A stretch of 64,000 bases of DNA, from positions 1,798,001 through 1,862,000 of the forward strand of contig JAETXT010000010.1 in NCBI GenBank assembly GCA_019188255.1, read 5' to 3'. This DNA is from Verticillium longisporum (Eukaryota; Ascomycota; Sordariomycetes; Glomerellales; Plectosphaerellaceae). The notes under the pieces are model-generated. The model was given only the letters and a program-made list of their open reading frames with translations. It was not told where the DNA came from and did no database searches. This document shows, piece after piece, positions 44,638-53,778 of this stretch (position 1 is the stretch's first letter; each line of letters starts with the position of its first letter). The position numbers were made by a program, and so were the translations under genes.

Positions 44638-46556
44638 TTTTTGTCTTTTTGCGATTATATTTTTTTGCTAATGCGCCCATGGTGAAGTGAGCGAATGCAG
44701 GGTGTGGGCGGACCACTACAATGGGCACACTGGACCTTGTGTGGTTGGTTTTTCGTTCAGGGCGGAGACCAGGAGAACCAGCCAGTTGTCTTGAGTACCT
44801 GCAGGAGCAGGCTTAGAACACAGGTCACCCCTTAGAGGCTTATTATACCAATCACATCACCCATCTTGGTCTGGTTTTGATAATTGTTCTCTGCTTTTCC
44901 CTCAACAACATGCTCATTGATATGCGATAGTAACTATAGATCTTCACATACCCCAATTTCTTTACCAAGCGAAGTCTTGATAGACAAGAACGGCAACAGC
45001 CTTGGCGAGAAACAGTATGAGATGCTTCTGGGGCCTGAAGCGGTCCTTTCCCATGAGTTGAGTAATCATATAGAGCAGACTTATCGCCCTAGCTGGCGAT
45101 CTTGGTTCGTATCTCATACGGCTGGTGCGTTTCGGTTTCTATATGGAAGCCGCAAGAAACAGAGCGTATGATGAGATTGCATCGGCGAATTTCTAACTTA
45201 CCAAAAAAAAAGGGGTGAAAGGAGCAGCCCACTAAGATGAGCCCGGGCCCCATCTAGATCAGAGAACTATATCGACTTTGACTTGTGTAAGTTGAAAGAC
45301 GCCCCCCTTGTCTTAGGCTAGAGCACCGGCTTGCACTGTCATCAACCTGGTGCCACTGTCAGTCAAGCACGGCCGCAGCTTGCCATCGACAGAAGCCTGT
45401 GGCGACAGCTCTGGTGGTGCTGCTTCTGCAGGACAACATGGCTTTCCGCCAGCATGGGAAGGTCAAAACGCATTCATTCCTCTCACTGCCTTATGCCCAT
45501 GTAATGCACACAATCGCGCAGTCCGAGGCCGATTTCGCGAGGGACACGACTATGATAGAAGCCGAACCAACAATCAATGGCGAACCCTACGTTTAAATTG
45601 GGTAAGAGAAGTAACTCCTCCATCACCTAGCCTTTTCGCGCTAGTACCACTTCCATTGCGTAGCGCAAACTGACTACAGCAGGACCAAAAATGCCAACAT
45701 CAATGCGACATTATGCTGATGCGTGTTTCCCGACTTTAACACTCTGGAGGCTTAGGAAGACGGCAGCCTGTCTTTGGATACATACAAGGGGATTTCAAGC
45801 GACATGTGAGCTACACGAAATATTCAAACCTACGAAAATTAAATTAGAATAATGTCTTTGAAAGCGGCAGGCCTAAGCGCCAGCCTCTAACAATGTCCCA
45901 TTTGAGTACCTCTACTCATTGTGTAGACTTATATTTTGCAGTAGGTGCTTGTCATAGAGGCAAGGCAGAGCCTGTTCTCAATGCCGCGGAAAACAGAGGC
46001 AGGAGGTCCCTCAGGGGGCTGATGCTGCTGATGTGGTAACCCTTTGTCGTGGCACCGCTGCTGAGGCAAGGGATCTCCCTAAAAGGCTGCCACGGAAGCT
46101 GGACGGTCATGACCAGAACGCCGACACACGATACCCTTGAAGTCTAACAGATGGGCGTGCCGCTGTACCTCCATATGCATCTTGTCATTGGGGCGCCATC
46201 ATCCACGACGTCTAGATCAGGCACACACAATTTATGTAGCAACTTCTTGCTCAGTCTCGGGTACTGAGGTTTTGAGTCGACTGAATCTTGGTTTCTGAGG
46301 ATTGGGCCCCGATTTTGCCGTTCAGTGTCAGACATTGCTAAGATCTGATCTGTTGCCACTGCCTTACTTGATGTCTCGACGCTCAGTAGGACAGGGCGAC
46401 TATGTCCAGGCAAGTCGCCTGAATAGGATAATTTTAGCCCCTTCATCATATTACCTTGCGCCAAGGACTACACATCATGAAGCCCCCCCCTTTGACTCAC
46501 CAACTAAGAATCGCCCCTTGAAAAGGATAAAGCTAGGTAGCAGTATTGCCAAAAAA
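44638..46556. other. Accessory spacer between the two 5S genes
   Basis: About 1.9 kb without a supported gene. Short ORFs at 44884-45171 (+) and 45399-45596 (+) have ordinary amino-acid composition but no recognisable domain and no clear splice structure. Base composition is more AT-rich than in the housekeeping block. Confidence 0.35.
44884..45171 (+). CDS. Possible small hypothetical ORF
   Basis: A 95-codon frame; the part after PSEVLIDKNGNSLGEKQYEML reads like globular protein and ends in RFLYGSRKKQSV. I do not recognise it. The first codons lack a strong start context and it may be a fragment of a decayed gene. Confidence 0.18.
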   Translation: MFSAFPSTTCSLICDSNYRSSHTPISLPSEVLIDKNGNSLGEKQYEMLLGPEAVLSHELSNHIEQTYRPSWRSWFVSHTAGAFRFLYGSRKKQSV

Positions 46557-46675
46557 ACATACAACATCAGGGATTCGCTGGTGGTCACCCACCCAACTAC
46601 TAGTCCGACCCTTACTGGCTTATCTATGGGAGAGCGGACGGGATCCCGAGTTCTCCAGTAGGTATGGTCGTATGT
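46557..46675 (-). rRNA. 5S ribosomal RNA, second identical copy
   Basis: Reverse-strand copy, identical over all 119 positions to the one at 44519-44637. It is followed (on the minus strand) by a T run at 46551-46556. Flanks differ from those of the first copy, so only the gene itself is duplicated. Confidence 0.93.
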
Positions 46676-46779
46676 ACTAGAGAACAGGGATTTCCAGAAC
46701 CAAGTTCCACAATAACATTTCAAGTCATCCCAGTGTAAATCAGAAGCGCTTAGAAGAGCATTACTTGCCTTGGTCGGAC

Positions 46780-47130
46780 TTTAGATGTGGATATAGCATT
46801 GTTATAGATGAGTATATCGGATTCTAAGACCTTTTATAAGCCTCTTATCTATAAGAATAACGATTATACTTTCGAGCTAGATCTATTAATCTAGTGAATA
46901 GGACCTATTTAATATTGGAATAATAAAAAGGGGGAGTTAATATAAATATATTTAGGCTTAGGAATACCTAAGTAGTCTTATATATATTATAGAGGGGAGT
47001 AGATATTTAGGCTTTCTAGGTGACCTAGAGAAAACCTATAGGCTTAAATAGGTTAACCTAATAACCTATAGAATCAATTTAAGTATTTAGGTTAACCTAG
47101 TTTAACCTATAGGTCCTCTCTAAATAGAAG
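46780..47130. repeat. AT-rich degenerate block with AGGTTAACCT palindromes
   Basis: Very AT-rich stretch with recurrent TAGGT/ACCTA words and the palindrome AGGTTAACCT at least twice, plus several CTATAGG. No coding potential. It resembles decayed repeat DNA, possibly mutated by RIP, but I cannot name the parent element. Confidence 0.5.
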
Positions 47131-47694
47131 CTTTGAGCTGCTAGAAAGTAATAGAAGGGGGAGGATAGGGTGATGAATGAGATAATTTCATCCGCTGCTT
47201 ACTAATGATGCTCATTTTAAGCGAGAAATCTTTTTCCTGACCTTAGTGCCTACGGGTTGATCTCAGAAGTTGATGAAATTGAGGGCAAACCCAGAGGCTA
47301 GCCATCGGTTAAAAAGCCAGTATTGATAATATGGCATGCGTCCGTACGTGTAAGAAGCTCCTGGACGTTTTCGGAAAGAGTGTCCGGCCATTCAATGGCA
47401 TGCAAGCTACAATGAGCTGGTAAGCACACTGGCAGGTCCTTCCAGCAGTTACCTCGTCCGCAGCTCCATAGTGTTGACCCGTTCCAAAAGAAAGATGTTG
47501 AGCGCAGACATTCTCGCAATACAAATGGTCTTGATACGCACAGAAATGGCTACGGCTCTATTGTGGCTAGTAATAGAGTCGGGTCTTGGGGACCAGGCAG
47601 GCGTCACGCCAGGAACACACAACAGATGCTAGGTAGCTGTTCTGTAGGTGTAAGATAGATGAATTGGTCTACCTGGGTTGGAAGGCCACGTAGG

Positions 47695-47830
47695 CATATA
47701 TAGGTAAGTGGGCACGGGCCTACAAGTCAGGCCACGTGCCCTAGGCAGTTAGGCCTCAGGCAGGGCCACAGGCCAGGCCACGTGCCAGGCCACAGGCGGC
47801 CTCAAGGCACGGCCACAGGGCAGGCCCTTC
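47695..47830. repeat. GC-rich degenerate GGCCAC repeat
   Basis: About ten imperfect copies of GGCCACGTGCC / GGCCACAGGCC words in 135 bp, including CACGTG palindromes. It contrasts sharply with the AT-rich block 600 bp to its left. Confidence 0.55.
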
Positions 47831-48132
47831 CACCTAGCTATTCGTATCAGGTCTCATGCTTAATACAGCTTGCCGTGGAATCTTGAATGCCTAGAACTGC
47901 GGCTTCGCATAGCAAAACAAGTCGTTCAATGTCCAGCTTGCGCAACTGTAGATACGGATGCGTTTTCTGCGACTACACATCGACTGATCAAGTGTCTAGT
48001 ATCGAGTCAAGTGGAAATCACTTTCCAGCGCAGTACGTATCTGGATTGAGGGGTGCTCAATAGTAAAGCTGCCCTCCATATAATTAGAGAAGAGTCTTTT
48101 GAATGGCCTAAACGACAAGGACGGATTGTATT

Positions 48133-48314
48133 TGTTACGGTTTATACCCATTGGCGTTGTATAGGTTTCGGCCTATGCCTCTATGAACGCAGCCTACTTA
48201 GATCATCGACGTTGATTCAACATGTATCCTTTTAGCTCGATTGGATACCTGCCAATAAGGCACTTACGATCGTGTGAGGGCTGCCACTAAGCCCCTTTGG
48301 GGCCGACCGTAACA
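48133..48314 (+). mobile_element. Solo LTR (copy A), 182 bp
   Basis: Begins TGTTACGG and ends CCGTAACA, an 8-bp inverted terminal pair starting TG and ending CA, as in LTRs. It is flanked by the direct repeat GTATT (48128-48132 and 48315-48319), a 5-bp target duplication. It has a diverged relative at 51665-51845 in the opposite orientation. No internal retroelement sequence adjoins, so it is a solo LTR left by recombination. Confidence 0.85.
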
Positions 48315-49023
48315 GTATTTCTCGAGAAGGAAACTCAATGACTTTAAATGGAAGAAACGGTATGTGATTCTAGATATTGGCGTACATATGTCGGAATATT
48401 CGGCTTGCATATGTCTACGCTGAGGTGGAATAATTTATCAAGAAACGAAGACTGATCTCATTATCAAACATGTATATCCACGGCAAGGTAGTGTGTAGTT
48501 GACGGTGCTATTTTATACCTGAACAGCATATAAATTTTGAAGTCTTAAGGTGGGGAAGGAATGGTTCATGACAGACATGTCCCTGCATTTGCCTTACGAA
48601 GCTAGGAAAACCCAAAATGGCGAAAACCTATCCCATAGCGTAGAATTGAGACACCCATACTCTCAAAGGTAAACGGTGCCAACCCTAACGTTGTTCTCGT
48701 TGAAAAAGTAAAAGAGTTTTCGCAACGATATTCGTACCGAGATGAACAGCAGTCGAACTCACAACATATTGAGCCACTCCAGCAGCGTCAAGGCCGAGAT
48801 CAAAGACACTAGACACTACAGCAGTACTGAAGTCAAAGACTGCTTGCTGAGGGTGGCCCAAGAGTTTGGGAGAATTATTGAAGTGCGTAGAAACGACGGG
48901 GCGATTGACCATGTGTTAGAGCGTTGTTTAGAACAGGGTGAAAAGGTCTTCCGCACGTAGTACGCAGGTGATAGAACATAGGTAGGAGGTTGGAACACAT
49001 CTGAATTCTGGCCCTCCGCAGCC

Positions 49024-49045
49024 TATATATATATATATATATATA
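49024..49045. repeat. (TA)11 microsatellite
   Basis: Eleven perfect TA dinucleotides. Confidence 0.9.
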
Positions 49046-49060
49046 CGTTTCTCGTAGCCC

Positions 49061-49669
49061 CTAGCCCCTGGTCGACCCCCTGCATTGTGGCTCTACAGGG
49101 TCGCCTGACACCATGACGTTGGTCAGCTTGTCGAAGTTGGCATTTATACTTCCATCCGCGTCAGGTGTGTTGATAACGTAGTCAATAACGATGATACTGA
49201 TGACTCTGGCGGTGGCGGTAACGACGTGGACTTTGAATTTTCTCCAAACAAAACGGTCCGCCCTTTTGTCTAGGACATCCGAAGGCTCCGTAGCACCGAG
49301 CTCACGAGGCAAGGTATCGACTTGGCGAAGAGTAAGTTGAGACGCCGTCGCCGAGGCTGGAGTATCATTGCCCCGAGGCGAAACCTGAGTTGGCGGGAAG
49401 ACCTCGAATACTAGCACCCCGTCCACGACTTTTACTAAGCACTTCAACCATCCTTCAATAGTCACCTCGGCACGTAGAAGTTCTGAGACTAAATCTACGT
49501 CGGTCTTTTCCCGGTGTACGGTATGAATGGAAGCCACCTGCAGAGCACGTTTTATTGTGCCATGGTACGGTCGTTTCAAATTCAACTGACAGACGAACCA
49601 GGAGACCCCCAGGGAATCAGCCTCGTCGCAGGAATTTGTCAGCCGGCAAGACCCGGCAAGAACGGACAC
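49061..49669 (-). CDS. Unrecognised 202-codon ORF, possibly a gene remnant
   Basis: Open frame with ordinary composition, e.g. VSELLRAEVTIEGWLKCLVKVVDGVLVFEVFPP. I find no signal peptide, transmembrane segment or known motif. It has no convincing upstream exon. It could be a fragment of a transposon or lost gene, or a chance frame. Confidence 0.22.
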   Translation of the reverse strand: MSVLAGSCRLTNSCDEADSLGVSWFVCQLNLKRPYHGTIKRALQVASIHTVHREKTDVDLVSELLRAEVTIEGWLKCLVKVVDGVLVFEVFPPTQVSPRGNDTPASATASQLTLRQVDTLPRELGATEPSDVLDKRADRFVWRKFKVHVVTATARVISIIVIDYVINTPDADGSINANFDKLTNVMVSGDPVEPQCRGSTRG

Positions 49670-50363
49670 TTCCCGCTAGCAGTGCTGGCACAAACAAATG
49701 TCGAAAGAGAAACGATGGGCGGCCCCAAGCGCTAGTTCTTCGCTGCTGCTGTTTTAGCCCTTCCGCAGCACGGTGAAGGCTATCTGCTACCTGGATCTCC
49801 GCCTTGTTAAGGCCTCGGAGTTGATCGGCGATGCTAGGGTGCCCAAGATACGGCACTGCGGCTGATTCCTAATTTCCCAAACCCTCCTATTATCGAAGCT
49901 TTCCGATTCTCGAAACCCTCCGAGGCCCTCGTACATGCATTTGGCAGAAGCTAGCGAAGTATATCGCAAAGTGTTGAACCAATATTAGGGAACCCTGTGG
50001 TTAGGATGGTAATATCTAGGATATCTGGGATATCTGGGATCCACTGCTCTCAGGAGCACGTGAGCTACGGCTTACGTGATCGGTGAAGCAGACGGGTATA
50101 TCTGACCCACGTGGGTAGTGGTAATTCAGAGATAGAAGCAGACAATCAAGAATCAACCATCACAAGCCTTATATCAGATACCCTACCTATTCAGAGCTCG
50201 CAAGCACAGCGGAACTACTGGATTGGGGTTCACATAAGCAGTGAAGCCCTCTCAACACAAAGCATTTTATACTCGGCATAATGCATATGAGGAAAGGCTT
50301 AGATTAACCGCTTTCGTGAGAAAGACTGTCTGTGTATAAGAATGTACATCCCTTGAAACCTAT

Positions 50364-50485
50364 TTCATGATATCCCTATCAGTTAATTCATGATATCCCT
50401 ATCAGTTAATTCATGATATCCCTATCAGTTAATTCATGATATCCCTATCAGTTAATTCATGATATCCCTATCAGTTAATTCATGA
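50364..50485. repeat. 23-bp tandem repeat, about 5.3 copies
   Basis: Perfect head-to-tail units of 23 bp, each with the core GATATCCCTATCAG and TTAATTCAT at the junction. No variation among complete copies, which suggests recent expansion. No ORF spans it. Confidence 0.95.
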
Positions 50486-51054
50486 GGCCATTTGTAAGGG
50501 GCTGCTCGTCGAGGGTCGCAACGGAACGGGGCCTTGAATAAATAAATACTAGATAGAGAACAAGAAGTTACAGAAATGATACGATGGCTCTTTGTGTCCC
50601 TTCATAATGGAAAACAAGGAGTCGCGCACAAGCCCACTAGCGAACTAGCCGCTGAGACACAGCCTCAGCTTCGTGGCTTAGCCGGGTATACGTCAAACTC
50701 TGTTCGTGATCCTGTTTTCGTATTTTGTGTTTCGTGTATGATCCTAGATGTGCATACGTACGATGCAAGGTTTGCGTGCAAGGTGTCCTGCCTAGTCATC
50801 TGCTAACGACCCAGTTGGGGCGTTATGTTTCCATAGCTAAGTGTACATGGTATTATCCTATGGGTAAGATTCCCTTGTCAATAGAAATTAGTGCGTGATA
50901 CTGGGTTACAGGGTTGAGATTGCTATGGCAATTACGGCAAGTACTTTCATCTCATTCTGAAGAACACCATACTGCGGCTCAACCTCGTACGTATTAATAC
51001 ACTCTCTATCCTGCTCTGCTTCTGTTCCATTCAAGACCTCCAGCAAACCCGACT
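50486..51054. promoter_or_regulatory. Upstream region of the small secreted protein gene
   Basis: About 570 bp. An ORF at 50576-50806 (+) is motif-free. Presumed promoter of the gene at 51055; a CT-rich stretch (51001-51045) precedes its ATG. Confidence 0.35.
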
Positions 51055-51536
51055 ATGAAGTTATTACTTCTTATTACTACCTTCGCCTCTATAGGCACCT
51101 GCTCGAATACGGAAATGTGCCATGCCGCCGACTTGCCAGTAAGTGGTATGCGCTAGAGAACATCACTACTTGTAGCTCGAGTGCTAACCAGGTTCATCAG
51201 ACTGATAAACCCAATTGTGCCTATGCTGGCCCGGATTGGAACACCTGTGTGGAGCGTTGTCATGAATCTGTGAGTCAAGTAGTGTTCTGTTCATGTTTGT
51301 TCAGTCTTGAGTGAAAGTTCGTCTTGATGATGATAACATTTCATAGTGTTCGATGAATGTTCGCGAATGCTATTAGTAAGTTCTTAGCTGTCTCTCTGTG
51401 AAGGGAAGGGTTGATAGATTGCAGCTAACTAATATATTTGTCTAGTCATTCAACACCTAATGGGGACTTTGACTGCTTCTGTGATTTTATTAATCCCCAT
51501 CGCAGAAAGGGGGGGAAAGGAAAGAAAACACCATAG
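51055..51536 (+). CDS. Small secreted eight-cysteine, defensin-like peptide
   Basis: Four exons: 51055..51138, 51192 (or 51201)..51269, 51347..51375 and 51446..51536. All introns have GTAAGT/GTGAGT donors and AG acceptors, with GCTAAC or GATAAC branch sequences, and all phases agree. The product is 90-93 aa. It begins with a signal peptide (MKLLLLITTFASIGTCS). The mature part holds eight cysteines, with the spacing C-x(11-14)-C-x9-C-x3-C-x3-C-x6-C-x11-C-x-C. The CxxxC (CVERC) followed by a late CxC (CFC) is the core pattern of cysteine-stabilised alpha/beta peptides. The tail is strongly basic (RRKGGKGKK). Exon 2 has two acceptors 9 bp apart that differ by three residues. An antimicrobial, toxin-like or effector role is inferred only from form. 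It lies 130 bp from a solo LTR. Confidence 0.7.
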
Positions 51537-51664
51537 TGGTTAATTGATAGGGGCTCAAGTGTCGATGCATTAGATAAGAATGGTACATAGGTAGTTACAT
51601 CGGGACCAGGGAATTATTTCACTCTTGGTGTGAAGCCTGAACGAAGCTCCGCTCTGACTGCTGC

Positions 51665-51845
51665 TGTTACGGTCGGCCCCAAAGGGGCTTAGTGACAGCC
51701 CTCACATGGTCGTAAGTGCCTTGCTGGCAGCTGTCCAATTGAGCAAAAAGGATACGTGTTGATCAACGTCGTCAATTCAACTGGGCTGTCTTCATAGAGG
51801 CATAGGTCACAGGCCTGTGCTACATCACGGGTATAACCCGTAACA
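51665..51845 (-). mobile_element. Solo LTR (copy B), 181 bp
   Basis: On the + strand it begins TGTTACGG and ends CCGTAACA and is flanked by the direct repeat GCTGC (51660-51664 and 51846-51850). Reverse-complemented it aligns along its full length with copy A at 48133-48314, sharing for example CCTATGCCTCTATGAA and ACTAAGCCCCTTTGGGGCCG. Many differences are C/T or G/A. Confidence 0.85.
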
Positions 51846-52020
51846 GCTGCTGCTCGTGGGGCAACGGCCCCAGAATATTGTGTCGTAGAATGGGAGAAAA
51901 CCACTCATCAATCAGACTGTAGCTTCCTGAGTATCTCCAAACCTCCTGTTTGGGGGAGGAAGAGAAAAGTTACCAAAGACCACAACGCTAATCCCATGGT
52001 ACCGTACATCCATCACTAAA

Positions 52021-53778
52021 TCAACCATCAGCATAGCTCAACGCATAGATCGCTTTGACCTTGGCCTCCTCGGCAGCGACATCCAGCGTCACCGGCTCCT
52101 GGACGTCGTCGTCCTCGCCCCTAACCACCCCGGACATGGTCTCGTCCTCGTCTCCTTGCTCGATCAACATATCCAGGTCTCGATCGACGGCCTCAGCCTC
52201 TCGTCGGGCGGCGGCATCATCTGCTTCGGCGTGTCTCTCATCCTCCCCAGCCGTGGCGTTCAGCAGGGCCTGGAAGTCGGTCTCCGTCTGATACGCGTAT
52301 GGATCCGACTCGTGGTCGTGGTCGTGTTCGTGTCCATGGTGATGGTGATGATGGTGATGGCCATGGTGGTGCGGTGACGCTATGATGCGCGGGTCGATAG
52401 GCTGGTACACGTGCGCGTCATGATGCCGTGGGCTATCTTGTAGCATCGGGTTGTGCCCATGAGTCGGCGGCAGAGGCGAAACGGAGGGATCACGGAGAGT
52501 TTGGGAGGGGTGAACGCCGCCGTCGGGGGAGGGATACCGATAGGCTGCCACGGCTGGATCGGCGATTGCGGCGAGCTCATCAGAGGCAGAAGGGGGCGCC
52601 GCAGACAGCAAAGGCGGAGGGGCAGAGGGCGCCGCTGTTGAGACGGGGGAGACAGCATCAGCGGGCGCAGCTCGGTTGCGGGCGGTGCTGCTGCTGCTAC
52701 CACCGCCGTTGGCTGCGACGGGCGCCTTGCCGAGCTCCTTGCACTTGACGCAGTTGCGGATGACGTCGCTGACGGTCTCCTTGATGCGGGACCAGTGGTA
52801 GCGTTCGGCGATGGTGGCCGTCGTCTTGTTGATGCCGCCGTGCGCCGCAACGTGAACGTCACGGGCAATCTCGTACTGGCGACGGGGGTCGGGGATGACC
52901 TCTTTGTCCTTGAGCATCAGCCTGTCGCCGGCGACAAGGCGATAGTGCGTCGCAGCGCTGCGGAGGCGGCTCTTCTCGTGACGATCGGCGCCGACGGGGT
53001 ACTTGTTGTACTTGAGATAGAATTTAATCTTGTCGAACCGTTCAACCCCAGCGAGGTCCTCGGGAAACTCGCCAGGGACGAGGTCCCGGCCGTAGATGAT
53101 GGCGTCAACCAGCTGGCCAGGATAGGAGCGCAGGTCGCCGCAACCCTTGACGCGGCCGATGCGCTTGAAGCCCAGAGCATCCCAAATCTTGCACGAAGCA
53201 ACGTTGGTCTCGTAGACCAGATTAAAAACGCTGTAGGTGTAGCCCAGTTTCGGGGCCCAGTCGAGGTAACACTCGCCCATGAGTCGGCCTACGCCACGGC
53301 CACGACTCGCGTCGGTGACGAGGAAGCCGGCATTGCACACGTGCGAGCTGCGGCCTGGATAATTGGGCTTGATGTAGAAGCTGCCGAGGCACGTCTTGGA
53401 CCAGTCGCCCGTCGCCGCCTCGGGCAGGTCGGCCAGGTCAGCCGGCTGCTCGATGTTTCCGAGGAGCATGAGGGCGCCGAAGTTTTGAAACCAGTAGGAC
53501 GCAAACTTTTCGTGCGTCATGGGTTCCGTCATGGGATAAGTATCGCCGCCCTCAATTTCCTTGTTCAGCTGATCTGCGAGGTAGCCGAGGAGAGACTTGG
53601 GAACCTGGTCTCGAGAGGCGAAGGGCATCATCGTCGCAGCGGTGCGACCGTCACGGAGCGTCACTTGACGGGGCACAATCTCGGGGGGGAGATCTGATGA
53701 ACCAGGTTCCGGAAAAGGTGTTGCCCCTGAAACCCTGTAAATGGTCGGGCTGTCCGGATCGTCCAACATGGCCGGCAT
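52021..53778 (-). CDS. Spt10-like GNAT acetyltransferase with integrase-type zinc finger
   Basis: Single exon, 585 aa. The N-terminal half is a GNAT domain: GFLVTDASRGRGVGRLMGECYLDWA carries the R/Q-x-x-G-x-G acetyl-CoA loop (about 150-175), followed by YSVFNLVYETNVASCKIWDALGFKRIG. Then comes a His2-Cys2 zinc module like that of retroviral integrases (about 305-345; VAAHGGINKTTATIAERYHWSRI and CVKC). This order matches yeast Spt10, a putative histone acetyltransferase that binds histone gene promoters through that finger. The C-terminal third is disordered: Ser/Pro/Ala-rich, then a His-rich tract with eight consecutive His and alternating HEHDHDHE (52310-52375), then an acidic tail. Histone gene regulation is inferred from homology. 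Confidence 0.85.
   Translation of the reverse strand: MPAMLDDPDSPTIYRVSGATPFPEPGSSDLPPEIVPRQVTLRDGRTAATMMPFASRDQVPKSLLGYLADQLNKEIEGGDTYPMTEPMTHEKFASYWFQNFGALMLLGNIEQPADLADLPEAATGDWSKTCLGSFYIKPNYPGRSSHVCNAGFLVTDASRGRGVGRLMGECYLDWAPKLGYTYSVFNLVYETNVASCKIWDALGFKRIGRVKGCGDLRSYPGQLVDAIIYGRDLVPGEFPEDLAGVERFDKIKFYLKYNKYPVGADRHEKSRLRSAATHYRLVAGDRLMLKDKEVIPDPRRQYEIARDVHVAAHGGINKTTATIAERYHWSRIKETVSDVIRNCVKCKELGKAPVAANGGGSSSSTARNRAAPADAVSPVSTAAPSAPPPLLSAAPPSASDELAAIADPAVAAYRYPSPDGGVHPSQTLRDPSVSPLPPTHGHNPMLQDSPRHHDAHVYQPIDPRIIASPHHHGHHHHHHHHGHEHDHDHESDPYAYQTETDFQALLNATAGEDERHAEADDAAARREAEAVDRDLDMLIEQGDEDETMSGVVRGEDDDVQEPVTLDVAAEEAKVKAIYALSYADG
52310..52375 (-). repeat. His-codon repeat in the Spt10-like gene
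   Basis: Runs of CAC/CAT codons giving eight His in a row, with HGH and DHD flanks. Possible metal binding or simple codon slippage. Confidence 0.8.

Larger units (their letters stand above)
46676..48132. other. Gene-free accessory stretch
   Basis: Contains the AT-rich block (46780-47130) and a GC-rich degenerate repeat (47695-47830). ORFs at 47298-47524 (-) are short and motif-free. Confidence 0.4.
48320..50363. other. Accessory spacer with decayed ORFs
   Basis: Two kilobases without a recognisable gene. Holds a (TA)11 microsatellite at 49024-49045 and a 202-codon frame on the minus strand (49061-49669, listed separately). Confidence 0.35.

Noticed and set aside
46780..47130. Replication origin or centromere-like AT block
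   Set aside because: Only about 350 bp, with degenerate palindromic words; no further support from sequence alone.
50364..50485. CRISPR-like array
   Set aside because: Units are joined head to tail without spacers, and the sequence is eukaryotic; it is a simple tandem repeat.
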